A DNA stretch of 64,000 nt, taken from positions 133,164 through 197,163 of the forward strand of contig NZ_JAHRVA010000006.1 in the NCBI RefSeq assembly GCF_019100495.1, given 5' to 3'. Source of the stretch: Falsochrobactrum tianjinense. Lineage in GTDB: Bacteria > Pseudomonadota > Alphaproteobacteria > Rhizobiales > Rhizobiaceae. Position 1 is the stretch's first letter, and the number at the start of each line of letters is the position of its first letter. Below the pieces are notes generated by a model. That model did not search any database, had not been told where the DNA came from, and saw only the letters and a list, made by a program, of their open reading frames with translations. The position numbers and the translations under genes are program-made. Below, in pieces: positions 8,977-21,783 of the stretch.

Positions 8977-10440
8977 TCAGGCATTGATGACTCGGCCATA
9001 GGCATCCAGAACGCTTTCCTTCATCATTTCGGAGAGGGTCGGATGCGGGAAGACCGTATGCATCAGCTCTTCTTCCGTCGTCTCAAGGTTCATCGCCACA
9101 ACGAAGCCCTGAATGAGTTCGGTGACTTCCGCGCCAACCATATGCGCGCCGAGCAATTGGCCCGTCTTCTTGTCGAAGATCGTCTTGACCATACCCTGAT
9201 CTTCACCCAGCGCAATCGCCTTGCCATTGGCGGCGAAAGAATAACGGCCAACCCGGATATCAAGCCCCTGCTCCTTGGCCTTGGCTTCGGTGAGGCCAAC
9301 CGACGCGACCTGTGGATTGCAATAGGTGCAGCCCGGAATCATGCTCTTGTCGAGCGGATGCACATTGGGCAATCCGGCGATCTTTTCCACGCAGATCGTG
9401 CCTTCATGCTCCGCCTTGTGCGCCAGCATCGGAGGACCGGCAACGTCGCCAATCGCATAGATGCCTTCGACATTGGTCTTGCCATAGCCATCGATGACAA
9501 CACAGCCGCGATCAGTCTTGACGCCAAGCGCTTCAAGGCTGAGATTTTCGATATTGCCCTGCACCCCGACTGCGGAAATCATGCGGTCAACGGTGAGATT
9601 TTCAACCTTGCCGCCCTTGGTTTCAATATGGGCAGTAACGGAATCCTTGCCCTTCTCAACCTTTGTCACCTTGGCGTCGGTGATGATCTTGAGGCCGAGC
9701 TTTTCCAGACGCTTGCGCGCGAAAGCTGAAATTTCCGCATCTTCGACCGGCATGATCTGCGGCATCAGTTCGACGACCGTTACATCGACGCCCATCGCAT
9801 TGTAGAAGGACGCAAATTCAATGCCGATTGCGCCCGATCCCATGACAAGCATGGATTTTGGCAATGCAGGCGGCACCATAGCTTCAAAATAGGTCCAGAT
9901 CAGCTTGCCATCCGGCTCGATACCCGGCAGCGAGCGCGGACGCGCGCCAGTTGCAACAATAACGTGCTTTGCCTTGTAGCTGCCCTCACCCAGAACGCCC
10001 TTCGGCACCGGATTCTGTGGCTGCATCGGCTCTTTGGTCGATTTTGAAACTGCAATTTCAGCCGGATTAGAGCCCGAGGCGCCCTTGACGAGCTTGGCTT
10101 CGCCCCAGATCACGTCGATCTTGTTCTTTTTCATGAGAAAAGCGACGCCACCATTCAGGCGCGCCGACACGCCGCGCGAACGCTGTACAACTGCCTTCAC
10201 ATCGGCCTTGATCGAGCCTTCCAGCGTTAGGCCATAATCCTTGGCATTCTCGCCCAGATGCAGGACTTCCGCAGAACGCAGCAGCGCCTTGGTCGGAATG
10301 CAACCCCAGTTGAGACAGATACCGCCCAGATGCTCGCGCTCGACAATCGCCGTCTTGAGGCCAAGCTGCGCTGCGCGAATGGCAGTCACATAACCACCCG
10401 GTCCTGATCCGATAACAATTACATCATAGATGTCGGCCAT
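8977..10440 (-). CDS. lpdA: Dihydrolipoyl dehydrogenase (E3) of pyruvate dehydrogenase
   Basis: FAD enzyme that reoxidises dihydrolipoamide and reduces NAD+. The 487-residue protein shows the FAD-binding start VIVIGSGPGGYVTAIRAAQLG, the redox disulfide GGICLNWGCIPTK, the NAD-binding segment MLVMGSGAIGIEFASF, the second FAD motif YAIGDVAGPPMLAHKA, and the catalytic His-Glu region HTVFPHPTLSEMM. Last of the pdhA-pdhB-E2-lpd run, 60 bases after the E2 gene; this context assigns it to the pyruvate rather than the 2-oxoglutarate complex. Confidence 0.96.
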   Translation of the reverse strand: MADIYDVIVIGSGPGGYVTAIRAAQLGLKTAIVEREHLGGICLNWGCIPTKALLRSAEVLHLGENAKDYGLTLEGSIKADVKAVVQRSRGVSARLNGGVAFLMKKNKIDVIWGEAKLVKGASGSNPAEIAVSKSTKEPMQPQNPVPKGVLGEGSYKAKHVIVATGARPRSLPGIEPDGKLIWTYFEAMVPPALPKSMLVMGSGAIGIEFASFYNAMGVDVTVVELMPQIMPVEDAEISAFARKRLEKLGLKIITDAKVTKVEKGKDSVTAHIETKGGKVENLTVDRMISAVGVQGNIENLSLEALGVKTDRGCVVIDGYGKTNVEGIYAIGDVAGPPMLAHKAEHEGTICVEKIAGLPNVHPLDKSMIPGCTYCNPQVASVGLTEAKAKEQGLDIRVGRYSFAANGKAIALGEDQGMVKTIFDKKTGQLLGAHMVGAEVTELIQGFVVAMNLETTEEELMHTVFPHPTLSEMMKESVLDAYGRVINA

Positions 10441-10500
10441 ATTGTCCTGCCCTTATTCCTGAAAGACGGAAACGCCGCACCTTCAGCGCGGCACTTTCCA

Positions 10501-11865
10501 TCAGACCAGCATGCCCATCGGGTTTTCGATACGGCGCTTGAAAGCCTGCGCAAGCTCGGCAGCCAACGCCCCATCGACCGCCCGGTGGTCGGTCGAAAGC
10601 GTGACCGACATGATCGTGGCCACCTTGATTTCGCCATTTCTGACCACGGCGCGCTGCTCGCCTGCACCGATTGCGAAAATCGTCGCATGCGGCGGATTGA
10701 TGATCGCAGCGAAGTCCTTGACGCCGAACATGCCAAGATTGGATACCGAGGTCGAGCCGCCCTGATATTCATCAGGCTTCAGCTTGCGGTCACGCGCGCG
10801 CTTGGCGAGGTCTTTCATCTCGTTGGAGATAGCCGACAGTGTCTTGCTTTCTGAATGACGCACGATTGGCGTAATCAGCCCGCCCGGAATGGAAACGGCT
10901 ACGCCGACATCCGCGCGCTTGTGCTTGAGCATACCGCCTTCGGTCCACGATACATTCGCATCGGGAACGTCACGTAATGCCAACGCCGTCGCCTTGATGA
11001 CCAGATCGTTGACAGAAAGCTTGTAGGCCGGAACCTCGCCCTTTTCCGTCTTCACGAGTGGCGCTGCAGCATTGATCTGCGAGCGCAAGGCCAAAAGCGC
11101 ATCCAGTTCGCAATCAATCGTCAGATAGAAATGCGGAACCGTCTGCTTGGATTCCACCAGACGGCGGGCAATGGTCTTGCGCATACCGTCATGTGGTACG
11201 ATTTCGTAAGAACCTTCCTCGAACAGCTTGAGAACGGCATCGTCCGACATCGCCTTGGGTGCGGCGACAGGCGCAGCAGCAGCCTGTGGAGCGGCAGCTT
11301 TGGCACCGCCTGAAGCAATCGCGGCTTCGACATCACGCTGCACGACACGACCACGCGGACCCGAACCCGTGACGGCTGCAATATCGATGCCTGCATCCTT
11401 GGCGATGCGGCGCGCCAGCGGCGATGAGAAGACGCGCTCGCCCTTCTCGCCCGTATCGGCAATCTTCGGCTGCTCAGCCTTGACCGGAGCCGGAGTGCTG
11501 GCTGGCGCAGCCGCTGGTGCAGCTTCTGCCTTTGGCTCTTCCTTGGGAGTTTCGGCCTTCGCTTCCGCCTTTGGCGCGCTAGCAGCAGTGCCAGCACTCT
11601 GGGCAGCTTCCGCCACATCCTCGCCTTCTTCAGCGAGAATTGCGATCAGCGCATTGACCTTTACGCCTTCCGTACCGGACGGAACGACGATCTTGGCGAC
11701 AGTGCCCTCATCAACGGCTTCGACTTCCATCGTTGCCTTGTCGGTTTCGATCTCGGCGATCACATCGCCCGAGGAGACCTTGTCGCCTTCCTTGACCAGC
11801 CATTTGGCCAGATTGCCTTCTTCCATCGTCGGAGACAGCGCAGGCATGGTGATATTTATCGGCAT
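10501..11865 (-). CDS. pdhC: Dihydrolipoamide acetyltransferase (E2) of pyruvate dehydrogenase
   Basis: Core subunit that carries acetyl groups on lipoyl-lysine to CoA. N-terminal lipoyl domain (about 1-80, attachment Lys in [12 protein letters not shown]), then an Ala/Pro/Lys-rich linker, the E3/E1-binding domain ([33 protein letters not shown]), a second linker, and the catalytic domain ending in the active-site signature [14 protein letters not shown]. The single lipoyl domain and 454 residues are typical of alphaproteobacteria. It starts 13 bases after pdhB. Confidence 0.96.
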   Translation of the reverse strand: MPINITMPALSPTMEEGNLAKWLVKEGDKVSSGDVIAEIETDKATMEVEAVDEGTVAKIVVPSGTEGVKVNALIAILAEEGEDVAEAAQSAGTAASAPKAEAKAETPKEEPKAEAAPAAAPASTPAPVKAEQPKIADTGEKGERVFSSPLARRIAKDAGIDIAAVTGSGPRGRVVQRDVEAAIASGGAKAAAPQAAAAPVAAPKAMSDDAVLKLFEEGSYEIVPHDGMRKTIARRLVESKQTVPHFYLTIDCELDALLALRSQINAAAPLVKTEKGEVPAYKLSVNDLVIKATALALRDVPDANVSWTEGGMLKHKRADVGVAVSIPGGLITPIVRHSESKTLSAISNEMKDLAKRARDRKLKPDEYQGGSTSVSNLGMFGVKDFAAIINPPHATIFAIGAGEQRAVVRNGEIKVATIMSVTLSTDHRAVDGALAAELAQAFKRRIENPMGMLV

Positions 11866-11878
11866 GTCCCGTTCCTCC

Positions 11879-13282
11879 TCAGGCGGTGTAGGTCACGGCT
11901 TTCACCGCTTCCACAACTTCTGCAACAGTCGGCAAAGCAAGTTTTTCGAGATTTGCCGCATAAGGCATCGGCACATCCTTGCCTGCAATGGTCAGGATCG
12001 GCGCATCAAGATAATCAAACGCCTGCTGCATGACACGGGTCGCAATTTCCGTACCGACCGACGATTGCGGGAAGCCCTCTTCCACAGTCACCAGACGGCC
12101 TGTCTTTTTGACCGATTCGACAACCGTTGGAATATCCATCGGGCGAATGGTGCGCAGGTCGATGATTTCCACATCAATGCCTTGCCCCGCCAGTTCTTCC
12201 GCGGCTTTTACGGCATAAGTCATACCGATACCAAACGAAACGATGGTCGCGTCCTTGCCCTGCTTGTGAATGCGCGCTTTGCCGATCGGCAGCACAAAAT
12301 CATCGAGCTTGGGCACATCGAAATGATGACCGTAGAGAATTTCATTTTCAAGGAAGATGACCGGATTTGGATCGCGGATCGCAGCCTTGAGCAGGCCCTT
12401 GGCGTCGGCAGCCGTGTAGGGCATGACCACTTTCAGACCCGGAATATGGCTATACCATGCAGCATAGCACTGCGAATGTTGTGCGGCCACGCGCGCAGCA
12501 GCCCCGGATGGGCCACGGAACACCATGGGCGCCCCCATCTGTCCGCCCGACATATAGAGCGTTTTCGCTGCCGAATTGACGATCTGGTCAACCGCTTGCA
12601 TGGCGAAGTTGAAGGTCATGAATTCGACAATCGGCTTAAGACCGGCCATGGCGGCGCCCACACCCACACCGGCAAAGCCGTGTTCGGTGATCGGCGTATC
12701 GACGACGCGGCGCGAGCCGAACTCGTCCAGCAAGCCTTGTGTGATCTTGTATGCGCCCTGATACTCGGCGACCTCCTCGCCCATGACGAAGACATCTTCA
12801 TCGCGGCGCATTTCTTCTGCCATGGCGTCGCGCAGTGCTTCACGCACTGTTGTTGAAACCATTTCCGTGCCGACTGGAATATCGGGATCGGAAGCTACTT
12901 CTATCCTGGGAGCGGCTGGAACGCTGTCAGCCTTTTTATCTTCGGCCTTCTTGTCTTCCGTCTTGGGCTCTTGCTTCACTTCTTCCTTGGGTGCCTCGGC
13001 TTGCGCCGCCGGTGCCGACGAAATATCGTCCGCACTTTCGCCATCGCCAAGCAGAACGGCAATCGGCGTATTGACCTTCACGCCTTCTGTGCCTTCTTCG
13101 ATGAGGATCTTGCCAACCGTACCCTCATCAACAGCTTCGACTTCCATCGTCGCCTTGTCGGTTTCGATCTCGGCAATCACATCGCCGGAGACGACCTTGT
13201 CGCCTTCCTGTTTAAGCCACTTGGACAGTTTGCCCTCTTCCATCGTCGGAGAAAGGGCGGGCATGAGAATTTCTATGGGCAT
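11879..13282 (-). CDS. pdhB: Pyruvate dehydrogenase E1 beta subunit with fused lipoyl domain
   Basis: Thiamine-dependent decarboxylase beta subunit. Unusually long (467 residues, against about 330 for a plain E1 beta) because a complete lipoyl domain precedes it (about 1-80, attachment Lys in [12 protein letters not shown]), followed by a Lys/Glu/Asp-rich linker with several KKAEDKK-like repeats. The catalytic part begins near [18 protein letters not shown] and contains [19 protein letters not shown] and [15 protein letters not shown]. This fusion is known in rhizobial and related alphaproteobacteria. Located 18 bases after pdhA. Confidence 0.96.
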   Translation of the reverse strand: MPIEILMPALSPTMEEGKLSKWLKQEGDKVVSGDVIAEIETDKATMEVEAVDEGTVGKILIEEGTEGVKVNTPIAVLLGDGESADDISSAPAAQAEAPKEEVKQEPKTEDKKAEDKKADSVPAAPRIEVASDPDIPVGTEMVSTTVREALRDAMAEEMRRDEDVFVMGEEVAEYQGAYKITQGLLDEFGSRRVVDTPITEHGFAGVGVGAAMAGLKPIVEFMTFNFAMQAVDQIVNSAAKTLYMSGGQMGAPMVFRGPSGAAARVAAQHSQCYAAWYSHIPGLKVVMPYTAADAKGLLKAAIRDPNPVIFLENEILYGHHFDVPKLDDFVLPIGKARIHKQGKDATIVSFGIGMTYAVKAAEELAGQGIDVEIIDLRTIRPMDIPTVVESVKKTGRLVTVEEGFPQSSVGTEIATRVMQQAFDYLDAPILTIAGKDVPMPYAANLEKLALPTVAEVVEAVKAVTYTA

Positions 13283-13300
13283 GACAACACCTTTCCAGAA

Positions 13301-14341
13301 TTAGAGCAGAATATCCGTGTAGAGCTCGGAAACATCCGGCTCCGGATCGTTTTGAGCGAAATCGGCTGCATCGGCGACAATATCGCGTACCTGCTTGTCG
13401 ATTTCTTTCAGCTCTTCTTCGGTTGCCCAGCCCTTTTCGACCAGACGCTGCTTGACCTGCTCGATCGGATCATGCTCCGAACGCATCTTCTGCACTTCTT
13501 CCTTGGTCCGATACTTCGCCGGGTCCGACATGGAGTGACCGCGATAGCGATAGGTGAGCATTTCCAGAATCAGCGGCCCCTTGCCCGAACGCGCCCAATC
13601 GGCAGCGAAATCGGCGGCGGCCTTGACGGCGCGCACATCCATGCCATCCACCTGAATGCCCGGAATATTGAAGGAGACACCACGCTTGGAAAAGTCGGTT
13701 TCAGCAGAAGAACGCGAAACCGATGTACCCATGGCATAGCGGTTGTTCTCGATGATGAAGATCACCGGAAGCTTCCACAGCGCCGCCATGTTGAAGCTTT
13801 CATAGACCTGTCCCTGATTGGCCGCGCCATCGCCGAAATAGGTCAGCGAGACATTGTCGTTGCCGCGATACTTGTTCGCGAAGGCAAGACCGGCCCCAAT
13901 TGGAACCTGAGCGCCGACAATGCCATGCCCGCCATAGAAACCCTTTTCCTTGGAGAACATGTGCATGGAGCCGCCCTTGCCCTTGGAGTAACCTCCACGA
14001 CGTCCGGTCAGTTCGGCCATGACGCCGCGCGCTTCCATGCCCGTTGCCAGCATATGACCATGGTCACGATAGGAAGTGATGACTTGATCACCCTCCTTCA
14101 ACGCCATCTGCATACCGACCACGACCGCTTCCTGGCCGATATAGAGATGGCAGAAGCCGCCAATGAAACCCATGCCATAAAGCTGGCCGGCCTTTTCTTC
14201 AAAACGCCGGATCAACAACATTTCACGATAAGCGTCCAGTTCCTGCTTCTTGTCAAAATTTGCAGGCGCAGGTGCCTTGGGTGCATTAACTGAAGACGTC
14301 TGCATTTTGCCAGCAGGCGCCCTTTTAGCCCTCGGTGCCAT
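13301..14341 (-). CDS. pdhA: Pyruvate dehydrogenase E1 alpha subunit
   Basis: Alpha subunit of the E1 component, binding thiamine diphosphate. The ThDP signature [17 protein letters not shown] and a phosphorylation-loop-like [16 protein letters not shown] are present. ATG at 14341 ([11 protein letters not shown]) was chosen over an in-frame start at 14401 because it follows GGGAG at good spacing and matches the basic Ala/Pro-rich N-terminus usual in this group; it gives 346 residues. First gene of pdhA-pdhB-E2-lpd. Two palindromes lie upstream. Confidence 0.95.
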   Translation of the reverse strand: MAPRAKRAPAGKMQTSSVNAPKAPAPANFDKKQELDAYREMLLIRRFEEKAGQLYGMGFIGGFCHLYIGQEAVVVGMQMALKEGDQVITSYRDHGHMLATGMEARGVMAELTGRRGGYSKGKGGSMHMFSKEKGFYGGHGIVGAQVPIGAGLAFANKYRGNDNVSLTYFGDGAANQGQVYESFNMAALWKLPVIFIIENNRYAMGTSVSRSSAETDFSKRGVSFNIPGIQVDGMDVRAVKAAADFAADWARSGKGPLILEMLTYRYRGHSMSDPAKYRTKEEVQKMRSEHDPIEQVKQRLVEKGWATEEELKEIDKQVRDIVADAADFAQNDPEPDVSELYTDILL

Positions 14342-14413
14342 ATCTCGCTCCCTAAATTGTCGTTCTATTGTGACGTTATACAGGCATCTTACAAGATACA
14401 ATATGCACCAGGA

Positions 14414-14428
14414 GCATAGCTGCTATGC
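14414..14428. promoter_or_regulatory. Operator-like palindrome upstream of pdhA
   Basis: GCATAGC-T-GCTATGC is a perfect 7+1+7 palindrome about 73 bases upstream of the pdhA ATG. Its short spacer suits a dimeric regulator rather than an RNA hairpin, and no T-run follows. The cognate protein is not known. Confidence 0.4.
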
Positions 14429-14461
14429 CGCCAAGCCTTTAAAAACACACCACAAAAAGAC

Positions 14462-14484
14462 AATTAACTTGATTTTAGTTAATT
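14462..14484. promoter_or_regulatory. AT-rich inverted repeat at the ftsB-like stop, upstream of pdhA
   Basis: AATTAAC and GTTAATT are perfect arms separated by 9 bases, overlapping the stop codon of the ftsB-like gene (14479) and lying about 120-140 bases upstream of pdhA. It may be a weak transcript end or a protein-binding site. Confidence 0.3.
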
Positions 14485-14808
14485 CGACCTGTCTTCCCGC
14501 GAGAGGATTATCGTCATCTCATCGGGATGGGAGAGATTAAGCGCCCTGCGGGCCTGTTCGTCAAGCATGTCCTTTTCAATGGAACCGTCGCGCAAAAGCG
14601 CGACTCGCTTTTCCAATGCCACGCGATCGACGGTAATTTTCTCAAGCTGCCGGGTGAGGATGCTTTTCTGCTCTTCAAGCTGTATGCGCGAATAAAGCCC
14701 GAACTCGCCATGATAGGCGTGAAAACCGAAATAGCTCAGAAACGCTGCCGTCAGAACGGGCAGGACGAAGCGCCCACGAATGGATTTACGTTTCTGCTTG
14801 GTCCACAT
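14479..14808 (-). CDS. FtsB/DivIC-like septum formation initiator protein
   Basis: Small bitopic division protein. The 109-residue sequence has a basic cytoplasmic start (MWTKQKRKSIRGR), one membrane helix (FVLPVLTAAFLSYFGFHAYHG), then a periplasmic coiled coil (LEEQKSILTRQLEKITVDRVALEKRVALL) and the short motif DMLDEQARRALNLSHPDE typical of the family, where it links FtsL and FtsQ. Its place just upstream of pdhA on the same strand is usual in alphaproteobacteria, where it also lies near enolase. Confidence 0.88.
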   Translation of the reverse strand: MWTKQKRKSIRGRFVLPVLTAAFLSYFGFHAYHGEFGLYSRIQLEEQKSILTRQLEKITVDRVALEKRVALLRDGSIEKDMLDEQARRALNLSHPDEMTIILSREDRSN

Positions 14809-14970
14809 TCAGGCTTCCTTTCCGGATATTCCGAGTGGCCCGATTCGTGCAAAGGCCGTCAATCCGATTTCTACCATCAAGCATTATTTTGCTTAACAGA
14901 GGTTTATCACAACCCTATTCTGAAAAAAAATTTGAGAGATTTTCCGTTGCTCTACCGCCTGAAAACACAA

Positions 14971-14990
14971 ATGGCAGCCGAAGCTGCCAT
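14971..14990 (-). terminator. Probable terminator of the DUF1428 gene
   Basis: ATGGCAGC-CGAA-GCTGCCAT forms an 8-bp stem with a four-base loop. On the minus strand it is followed by TTTGTGTTTTC. It lies 21 bases after the stop of the minus-strand DUF1428 gene. Confidence 0.7.
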
Positions 14991-15011
14991 CTGATTATTG
15001 GACGAGTGAAT

Positions 15012-15365
15012 TTATACGTCGAGAATGGTTGAGAAGCCGCCGAATATCATCCGCTTTCCATCGAAAGGCATCTCGTTGCCCATCTCTTTCATGCGCGGAT
15101 CGTTCATCATCTTCTCATTAGCGGCATCTCTCGTTGCCTTATCCGGATATTCAAACCAGGAGAAGACAACATCTTCATCCGGCCCGGCCTGTACAGCGCG
15201 GCGAAAATCAGTGACCTTGCCATCTGGTACATCGTCACCCCACGCCTCGACCATGCGAGTAACGCCGAACTCCTTGAAAAGCGCAGCCGCTTGCGCTGCA
15301 TGCTTGCGGTAGGTTTCCTTATTCGCCTTTGGAACAGGCACAACGAACCCTTCAATATAAGCCAT
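15012..15365 (-). CDS. DUF1428 family protein
   Basis: A 117-residue dimeric alpha/beta-barrel-like protein of the DUF1428 family, of unknown biochemical role. Family segments are MAYIEGFVVPVPKANKE at the start, WGDDVPDGKVTDFRRAVQ in the middle and MIFGGFSTILDV at the end. ATG at 15365 is preceded by GGGAGAG and is preferred over an upstream in-frame ATG that would add an unrelated basic stretch. It stands alone, followed by a hairpin terminator. Confidence 0.85.
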   Translation of the reverse strand: MAYIEGFVVPVPKANKETYRKHAAQAAALFKEFGVTRMVEAWGDDVPDGKVTDFRRAVQAGPDEDVVFSWFEYPDKATRDAANEKMMNDPRMKEMGNEMPFDGKRMIFGGFSTILDV

Positions 15366-15651
15366 TTCTCTCTCCCTTTTGCCCGCCCATTGCTTCGTTT
15401 GCATTCTTTGGCCGCGCCCAACATTGAGTTGTCGCTGGATGAAGCTTATACATTGATATCAACATATTAAAAACACGTCAATTTGCACCATTGGAATATA
15501 GGTCGGTAAAAGGCCGCTCACAAAGATCATGTAATAATGTTACTGATTAAAATAATAAATCAATAGCTTGAATAGATAGAAGGCCAATATAATAATTATT
15601 AATAATTTACGATCATAATAATACTATTTACTCAAATGAATAGGTAAGCAT
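15366..15651. other. AT-rich intergenic region between divergent DUF1428 and DUF2165 genes
   Basis: About 286 bases without a gene. The right half (about 15530-15645) is strikingly AT-rich for this genome, with many TAATAAT/ATTATTAAT runs and a short inverted repeat GTAA-TAATG-TTAC near 15534. Both genes point outward, so it must hold two promoters; no clear -35/-10 pair stands out. Confidence 0.6.
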
Positions 15652-16167
15652 ATGAATGATATTATCGTGAAACGCTTTGCATGTATCATTATGGCGCTCT
15701 TTCCCGCTTTATGGGGTCTGTTTAGTTTTCTTAACAATACGGCTGACTTTACAGACACAGCGCAAAATGCAGTCGCCCCTCTACTTTCCATGACTGACAC
15801 TTACGGCAACCCGGCACTCACATGGCGAGCCGTCACGGCAAGCTGGGCGCCCTATCTGGGCTTAGGTGCAATTACGACCATAGAAACGCTAGCCGGAATT
15901 CTCGCCACTGCCGGAATTCTCAAGATGCTTTCTAGCTTTCGGAAAGACTACTCGGAATTCGCTCGCGGCAAGGCTTGGGCGATGCTGGGCGCGCTTTGCG
16001 CCATTGCCGTATGGGGCATCGGCTTCATGGTCGTGGGTGGCGACTGGTTCATGGCGTGGCAAGCGAAGGAAAATCCGCTCAACACGCAATTGGGCGCATT
16101 GCTTTACGCCCTGCCCTGCATGATGGCACTTGTGGTCATGATGATCCATAAGGAGAATGCCGAATAA
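15652..16167 (+). CDS. DUF2165 family small integral membrane protein
   Basis: A 171-residue protein with four hydrophobic segments (FACIIMALFPALWGLFSF, a second near LGLGAITTIETLAGILATAGIL, a third in AWAMLGALCAIAVWGIGFMVV, a fourth in LGALLYALPCMMALVVMMI), matching predicted membrane proteins of DUF2165. Function is unknown. The start ATG is within a very AT-rich leader with TAGGTAAG just upstream as a weak ribosome-binding site. A strong bidirectional terminator separates it from convergent eno. Confidence 0.85.
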   Translation: MNDIIVKRFACIIMALFPALWGLFSFLNNTADFTDTAQNAVAPLLSMTDTYGNPALTWRAVTASWAPYLGLGAITTIETLAGILATAGILKMLSSFRKDYSEFARGKAWAMLGALCAIAVWGIGFMVVGGDWFMAWQAKENPLNTQLGALLYALPCMMALVVMMIHKENAE

Positions 16168-16172
16168 AACAA

Positions 16173-16200
16173 ACGGCGGCTCACAAAGCCGCCGTTCTTT
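16173..16200. terminator. Bidirectional terminator between the DUF2165 gene and eno
   Basis: ACGGCGGC and GCCGCCGT form an 8-bp stem with a 7-base loop (16173-16195). TCTTTCC follows on the plus strand and TTGTTTTATTC on the minus strand, so it can serve both convergent genes. Confidence 0.85.
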
Positions 16201-16223
16201 CCTCAAGAGCAGTCTTGTCAGAA

Positions 16224-17627
<1,404 letters not shown>

Positions 17628-17633
17628 CTATTT

Positions 17634-18467
17634 TTAAAGTTCTTTGGCGATGCGGTCGAAAGCCATCAATTTTTCGAGCAGCGCAGGCATTTTATCGATT
17701 GGCACCATATTGGGTCCGTCAGAGGGCGCATTGTCGGGATCTTCATGGGTTTCAATGAAAACGCCCGCCACGCCAACAGCGACGGCCGCGCGTGCCAGCG
17801 TCTCGACGAACTCGCGTTGTCCGCCGGAAGAACCACCCTGCCCTCCGGGTTGCTGCACGGAATGTGTCGCATCGAAAATCACCGGTGCACCGAAACCGGC
17901 CATGATCGGTAGCGAACGCATGTCGGAAACAAGCGTATTATAACCAAACGACGCCCCGCGCTCTGTTGCCAATACATTGGAATTGCCATTTTCCGTAATT
18001 TTGGCGAGCACATTTTTCATGTCCCAGGGGGCAAGAAACTGCCCCTTCTTGACATTGATAACCCGTCCGGTCTTCGCAGCGGCAATAAGAAGATCAGTCT
18101 GGCGGCAGAGGAATGCTGGGATTTGCAGCACATCCACCACTTGCGCCACGGCGGCGCATTGCTCTTCGGTATGGACGTCGGTGAGAACCGGAAATCCGAA
18201 CTCTGCCTTGAGATCGGCAAAAACTTCCAGCGCCTTTTCAAGCCCGATACCGCGCTGCGCTTTCAGCGACGTGCGATTCGCCTTGTCGAAACTCGACTTG
18301 TAGACGAGGCCGATGCCAAGTCTTCCGGCAATTTCCCTGAGGCGTCCAGCCATGTCGAAAGCGTGGTCGCGGCTTTCCATCTGGCACGGTCCGGCAATAA
18401 GTGCCAAAGGTGCGCTATTCGAGAAAGTGACATTACCGATTTTCACGGAAGAATTGGCGGGCGTCAT
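17634..18467 (-). CDS. kdsA: 3-deoxy-8-phosphooctulonate synthase (KDO-8-P synthase)
   Basis: Condenses phosphoenolpyruvate and arabinose 5-phosphate to KDO-8-phosphate for lipopolysaccharide inner core. The 277-residue protein carries [51 protein letters not shown] and the motif [21 protein letters not shown]. It lies between pyrG and eno, the common order in this group. Confidence 0.97.
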   Translation of the reverse strand: MTPANSSVKIGNVTFSNSAPLALIAGPCQMESRDHAFDMAGRLREIAGRLGIGLVYKSSFDKANRTSLKAQRGIGLEKALEVFADLKAEFGFPVLTDVHTEEQCAAVAQVVDVLQIPAFLCRQTDLLIAAAKTGRVINVKKGQFLAPWDMKNVLAKITENGNSNVLATERGASFGYNTLVSDMRSLPIMAGFGAPVIFDATHSVQQPGGQGGSSGGQREFVETLARAAVAVGVAGVFIETHEDPDNAPSDGPNMVPIDKMPALLEKLMAFDRIAKEL

Positions 18468-18523
18468 GATCTGAAACCTTCAAATGCAAACAATATCCCC
18501 GAACTGGAGCGGGAACGACAATA

Positions 18524-18550
18524 CGGAACCCCTTTATAAAAGGGATTCCG
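18524..18550 (-). other. Hairpin between pyrG and kdsA
   Basis: CGGAACCCCTTT and AAAGGGATTCCG can pair into a long imperfect stem, placed 27 bases after the pyrG stop and about 57 bases before the kdsA ATG on the minus strand. No clear T-run follows, so it may be a weak terminator or an RNA-processing element. Confidence 0.4.
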
Positions 18551-18576
18551 TCGCGTGTAAAAGTTCTTCACATGCA

Positions 18577-20217
<1,641 letters not shown>

Positions 20218-20321
20218 TTAGACCCTTCTGATTGATTCCGCCACTAAAAAATTCTGTCAGGCGTTTTTTTCCTGCACTTTAATGCTGTTGGCACATGCGT
20301 CCAGCATCAGTGCAATATAAA

Positions 20322-20340
20322 AGCCGGGACAAGCCCGGCT
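20322..20340 (-). terminator. Probable terminator of the L,D-transpeptidase gene
   Basis: AGCCGGG-ACAAG-CCCGGCT forms a 7-bp stem. On the minus strand it is followed by TTTTATATT and lies 24 bases after the stop of the transpeptidase gene. Confidence 0.75.
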
Positions 20341-20364
20341 TCTCCGGCAATAACTGCTCTGTCG

Positions 20365-21000
20365 TCAGAGCACGACGACTTCTGCCCCAAGACCAACGCG
20401 TTCATAGAGATCCATGACGTTTTCATTGGTCATGCGGAAACACCCGTTCGAAGCGGAACTGCCAATGGTCCATGGCTGAGTCGTGCCGTGGATGCGGATG
20501 TAAGTATCTTTATTACCCTGAAAGAGATACATGGCGCGTGAACCAAGCGGGTTGCCCGGACCGCCATCCATACCGTTCTTGTAACGCCCATATTGCGATG
20601 GGCTGCGTTCGATCATGTCCTTGGTGGGGATCCAGCGTGGCCACTCGCGCTTGGCGTCAACGGTCGCAGTTCCCTTGAATTCCATCCCCACTTTACCCAC
20701 AGCAATCCCGTAGCGACGCGCGGTCGTTGGAGTTTCGATGAAATAGAGGAAATATTTCGCCGGATCGATCACAATCGTCCCCGGCTTGTAGCCGCTGAAG
20801 GGAACCGTCTGGGCGTGGTAGCGCGGATCGATATTGTACCGGTTGAGCACCACCTTCTTTGCCGTAGCGGTACTGGCTGCACTCTTCTTCTTCGTTCCCG
20901 AATTGGCTTTTGCATCGGTCGGGGAGGCAGCATAAGCGGGACCGGCAAGCCCGATGCAAAGACTTGCAATACCAGCCATCAAAATAAAGCGCGAAGTCAT
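20365..21000 (-). CDS. Secreted L,D-transpeptidase (YkuD domain)
   Basis: Periplasmic enzyme expected to form 3-3 peptidoglycan cross-links or attach proteins to peptidoglycan. The N-terminal signal peptide (MTSRFILMAGIASLCIGLAG then a PAYAA cleavage region) is followed by a Ser/Ala/Lys linker and a YkuD domain with the active-site motif IHGTTQPWTIGSSASNGCFR (His, Ser, Cys, Arg). ATG at 21000 is favoured over 21024 because AGGA lies 8 bases upstream; it gives 211 residues. Located between secG and pyrG. Confidence 0.93.
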   Translation of the reverse strand: MTSRFILMAGIASLCIGLAGPAYAASPTDAKANSGTKKKSAASTATAKKVVLNRYNIDPRYHAQTVPFSGYKPGTIVIDPAKYFLYFIETPTTARRYGIAVGKVGMEFKGTATVDAKREWPRWIPTKDMIERSPSQYGRYKNGMDGGPGNPLGSRAMYLFQGNKDTYIRIHGTTQPWTIGSSASNGCFRMTNENVMDLYERVGLGAEVVVL

Positions 21001-21181
21001 GATCAGTTCCTGAAATCCTGGCATATATGGGAAAACGCCTGTCGCTCCATAACAATCAGGCTTTCATTTTCCTTACTGGAAACAGTAGCGCTACTCAATT
21101 CGCCGCAAGCTCAGCCTGCAGCGATTCAACACACCCTATTGCCTGCATGCAACACTTTGGGAGAGGATGGTTAACAAAAAG

Positions 21182-21207
21182 AAAACCGGCCTTCATCGGC
21201 CGGTTTT
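21182..21207 (-). terminator. Terminator of secG
   Basis: AAAACCGGCC and GGCCGGTTTT pair perfectly around a 6-base loop. On the minus strand CTTTTTG follows the stem, which lies 24 bases after the secG stop. Confidence 0.88.
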
Positions 21208-21230
21208 CAAATTCGTGTCCTGCAAATAGC

Positions 21231-21647
21231 CTATTGCGAATTCGGAACCTGATTGGTCGTGCCTGCCGGAGCGGCATCGGGTGCAGGCGCCTCATCACTG
21301 TTGGTGCGTGAAGATTCGCCGCCCAATTGATCCAGAATTCCGCCGCCGTCTGTCCCATTACCGCTTGCAGGCTGAGTCTGGCTACCAGTCGCCGCCGGAA
21401 TACGGTCGAGAATGTCGGTCGGGCGATCACCAAAACGCGCCATGATGCCCAGGAGGAGCGAGGTCGCGAAAAAGGCAGCTGCCAGAATGGCCGTCGTACG
21501 GGTGAGCGCATTCGCAGCGCCTCGCGCCGTCATGAAGCCCGAGCCGCCGCCGATACCAAGGCCACCGCCTTCGGAGCGCTGGATAAGCACCACGCCGACA
21601 AGCGCTAGGACGATCAACAAATGAATGACAATGACTATGGTCTGCAT
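21231..21647 (-). CDS. secG: Preprotein translocase subunit SecG
   Basis: Small SecYEG channel subunit. The 138-residue protein has two membrane helices (MQTIVIVIHLLIVLALVGVVLI and TTAILAAAFFATSLLLGIMA) joined by the conserved loop QRSEGGGLGIGGGSGFMTARGAANAL. A long polar Gly/Asn/Pro-rich tail follows, as usual in alphaproteobacteria. Its position next to tpiA is conserved in this class. Confidence 0.96.
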   Translation of the reverse strand: MQTIVIVIHLLIVLALVGVVLIQRSEGGGLGIGGGSGFMTARGAANALTRTTAILAAAFFATSLLLGIMARFGDRPTDILDRIPAATGSQTQPASGNGTDGGGILDQLGGESSRTNSDEAPAPDAAPAGTTNQVPNSQ

Positions 21648-21783
21648 AGGTTACGGTCTTTATGTCTCTGAACTAATGCCATTCCGGCAAATTTGCGTCC
21701 GGCCGGACGATGATACAAACAGATAGAGCGGCTCTTACACCTTATTATACGATAATCCAACCCCGGACAGATACGAATACCGG

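Noticed and set aside
11228-12856. 542-codon plus-strand frame across the E2 and pdhB genes
   Set aside because: Antisense shadow caused by the G+C-rich lipoyl and linker codons of two real genes.
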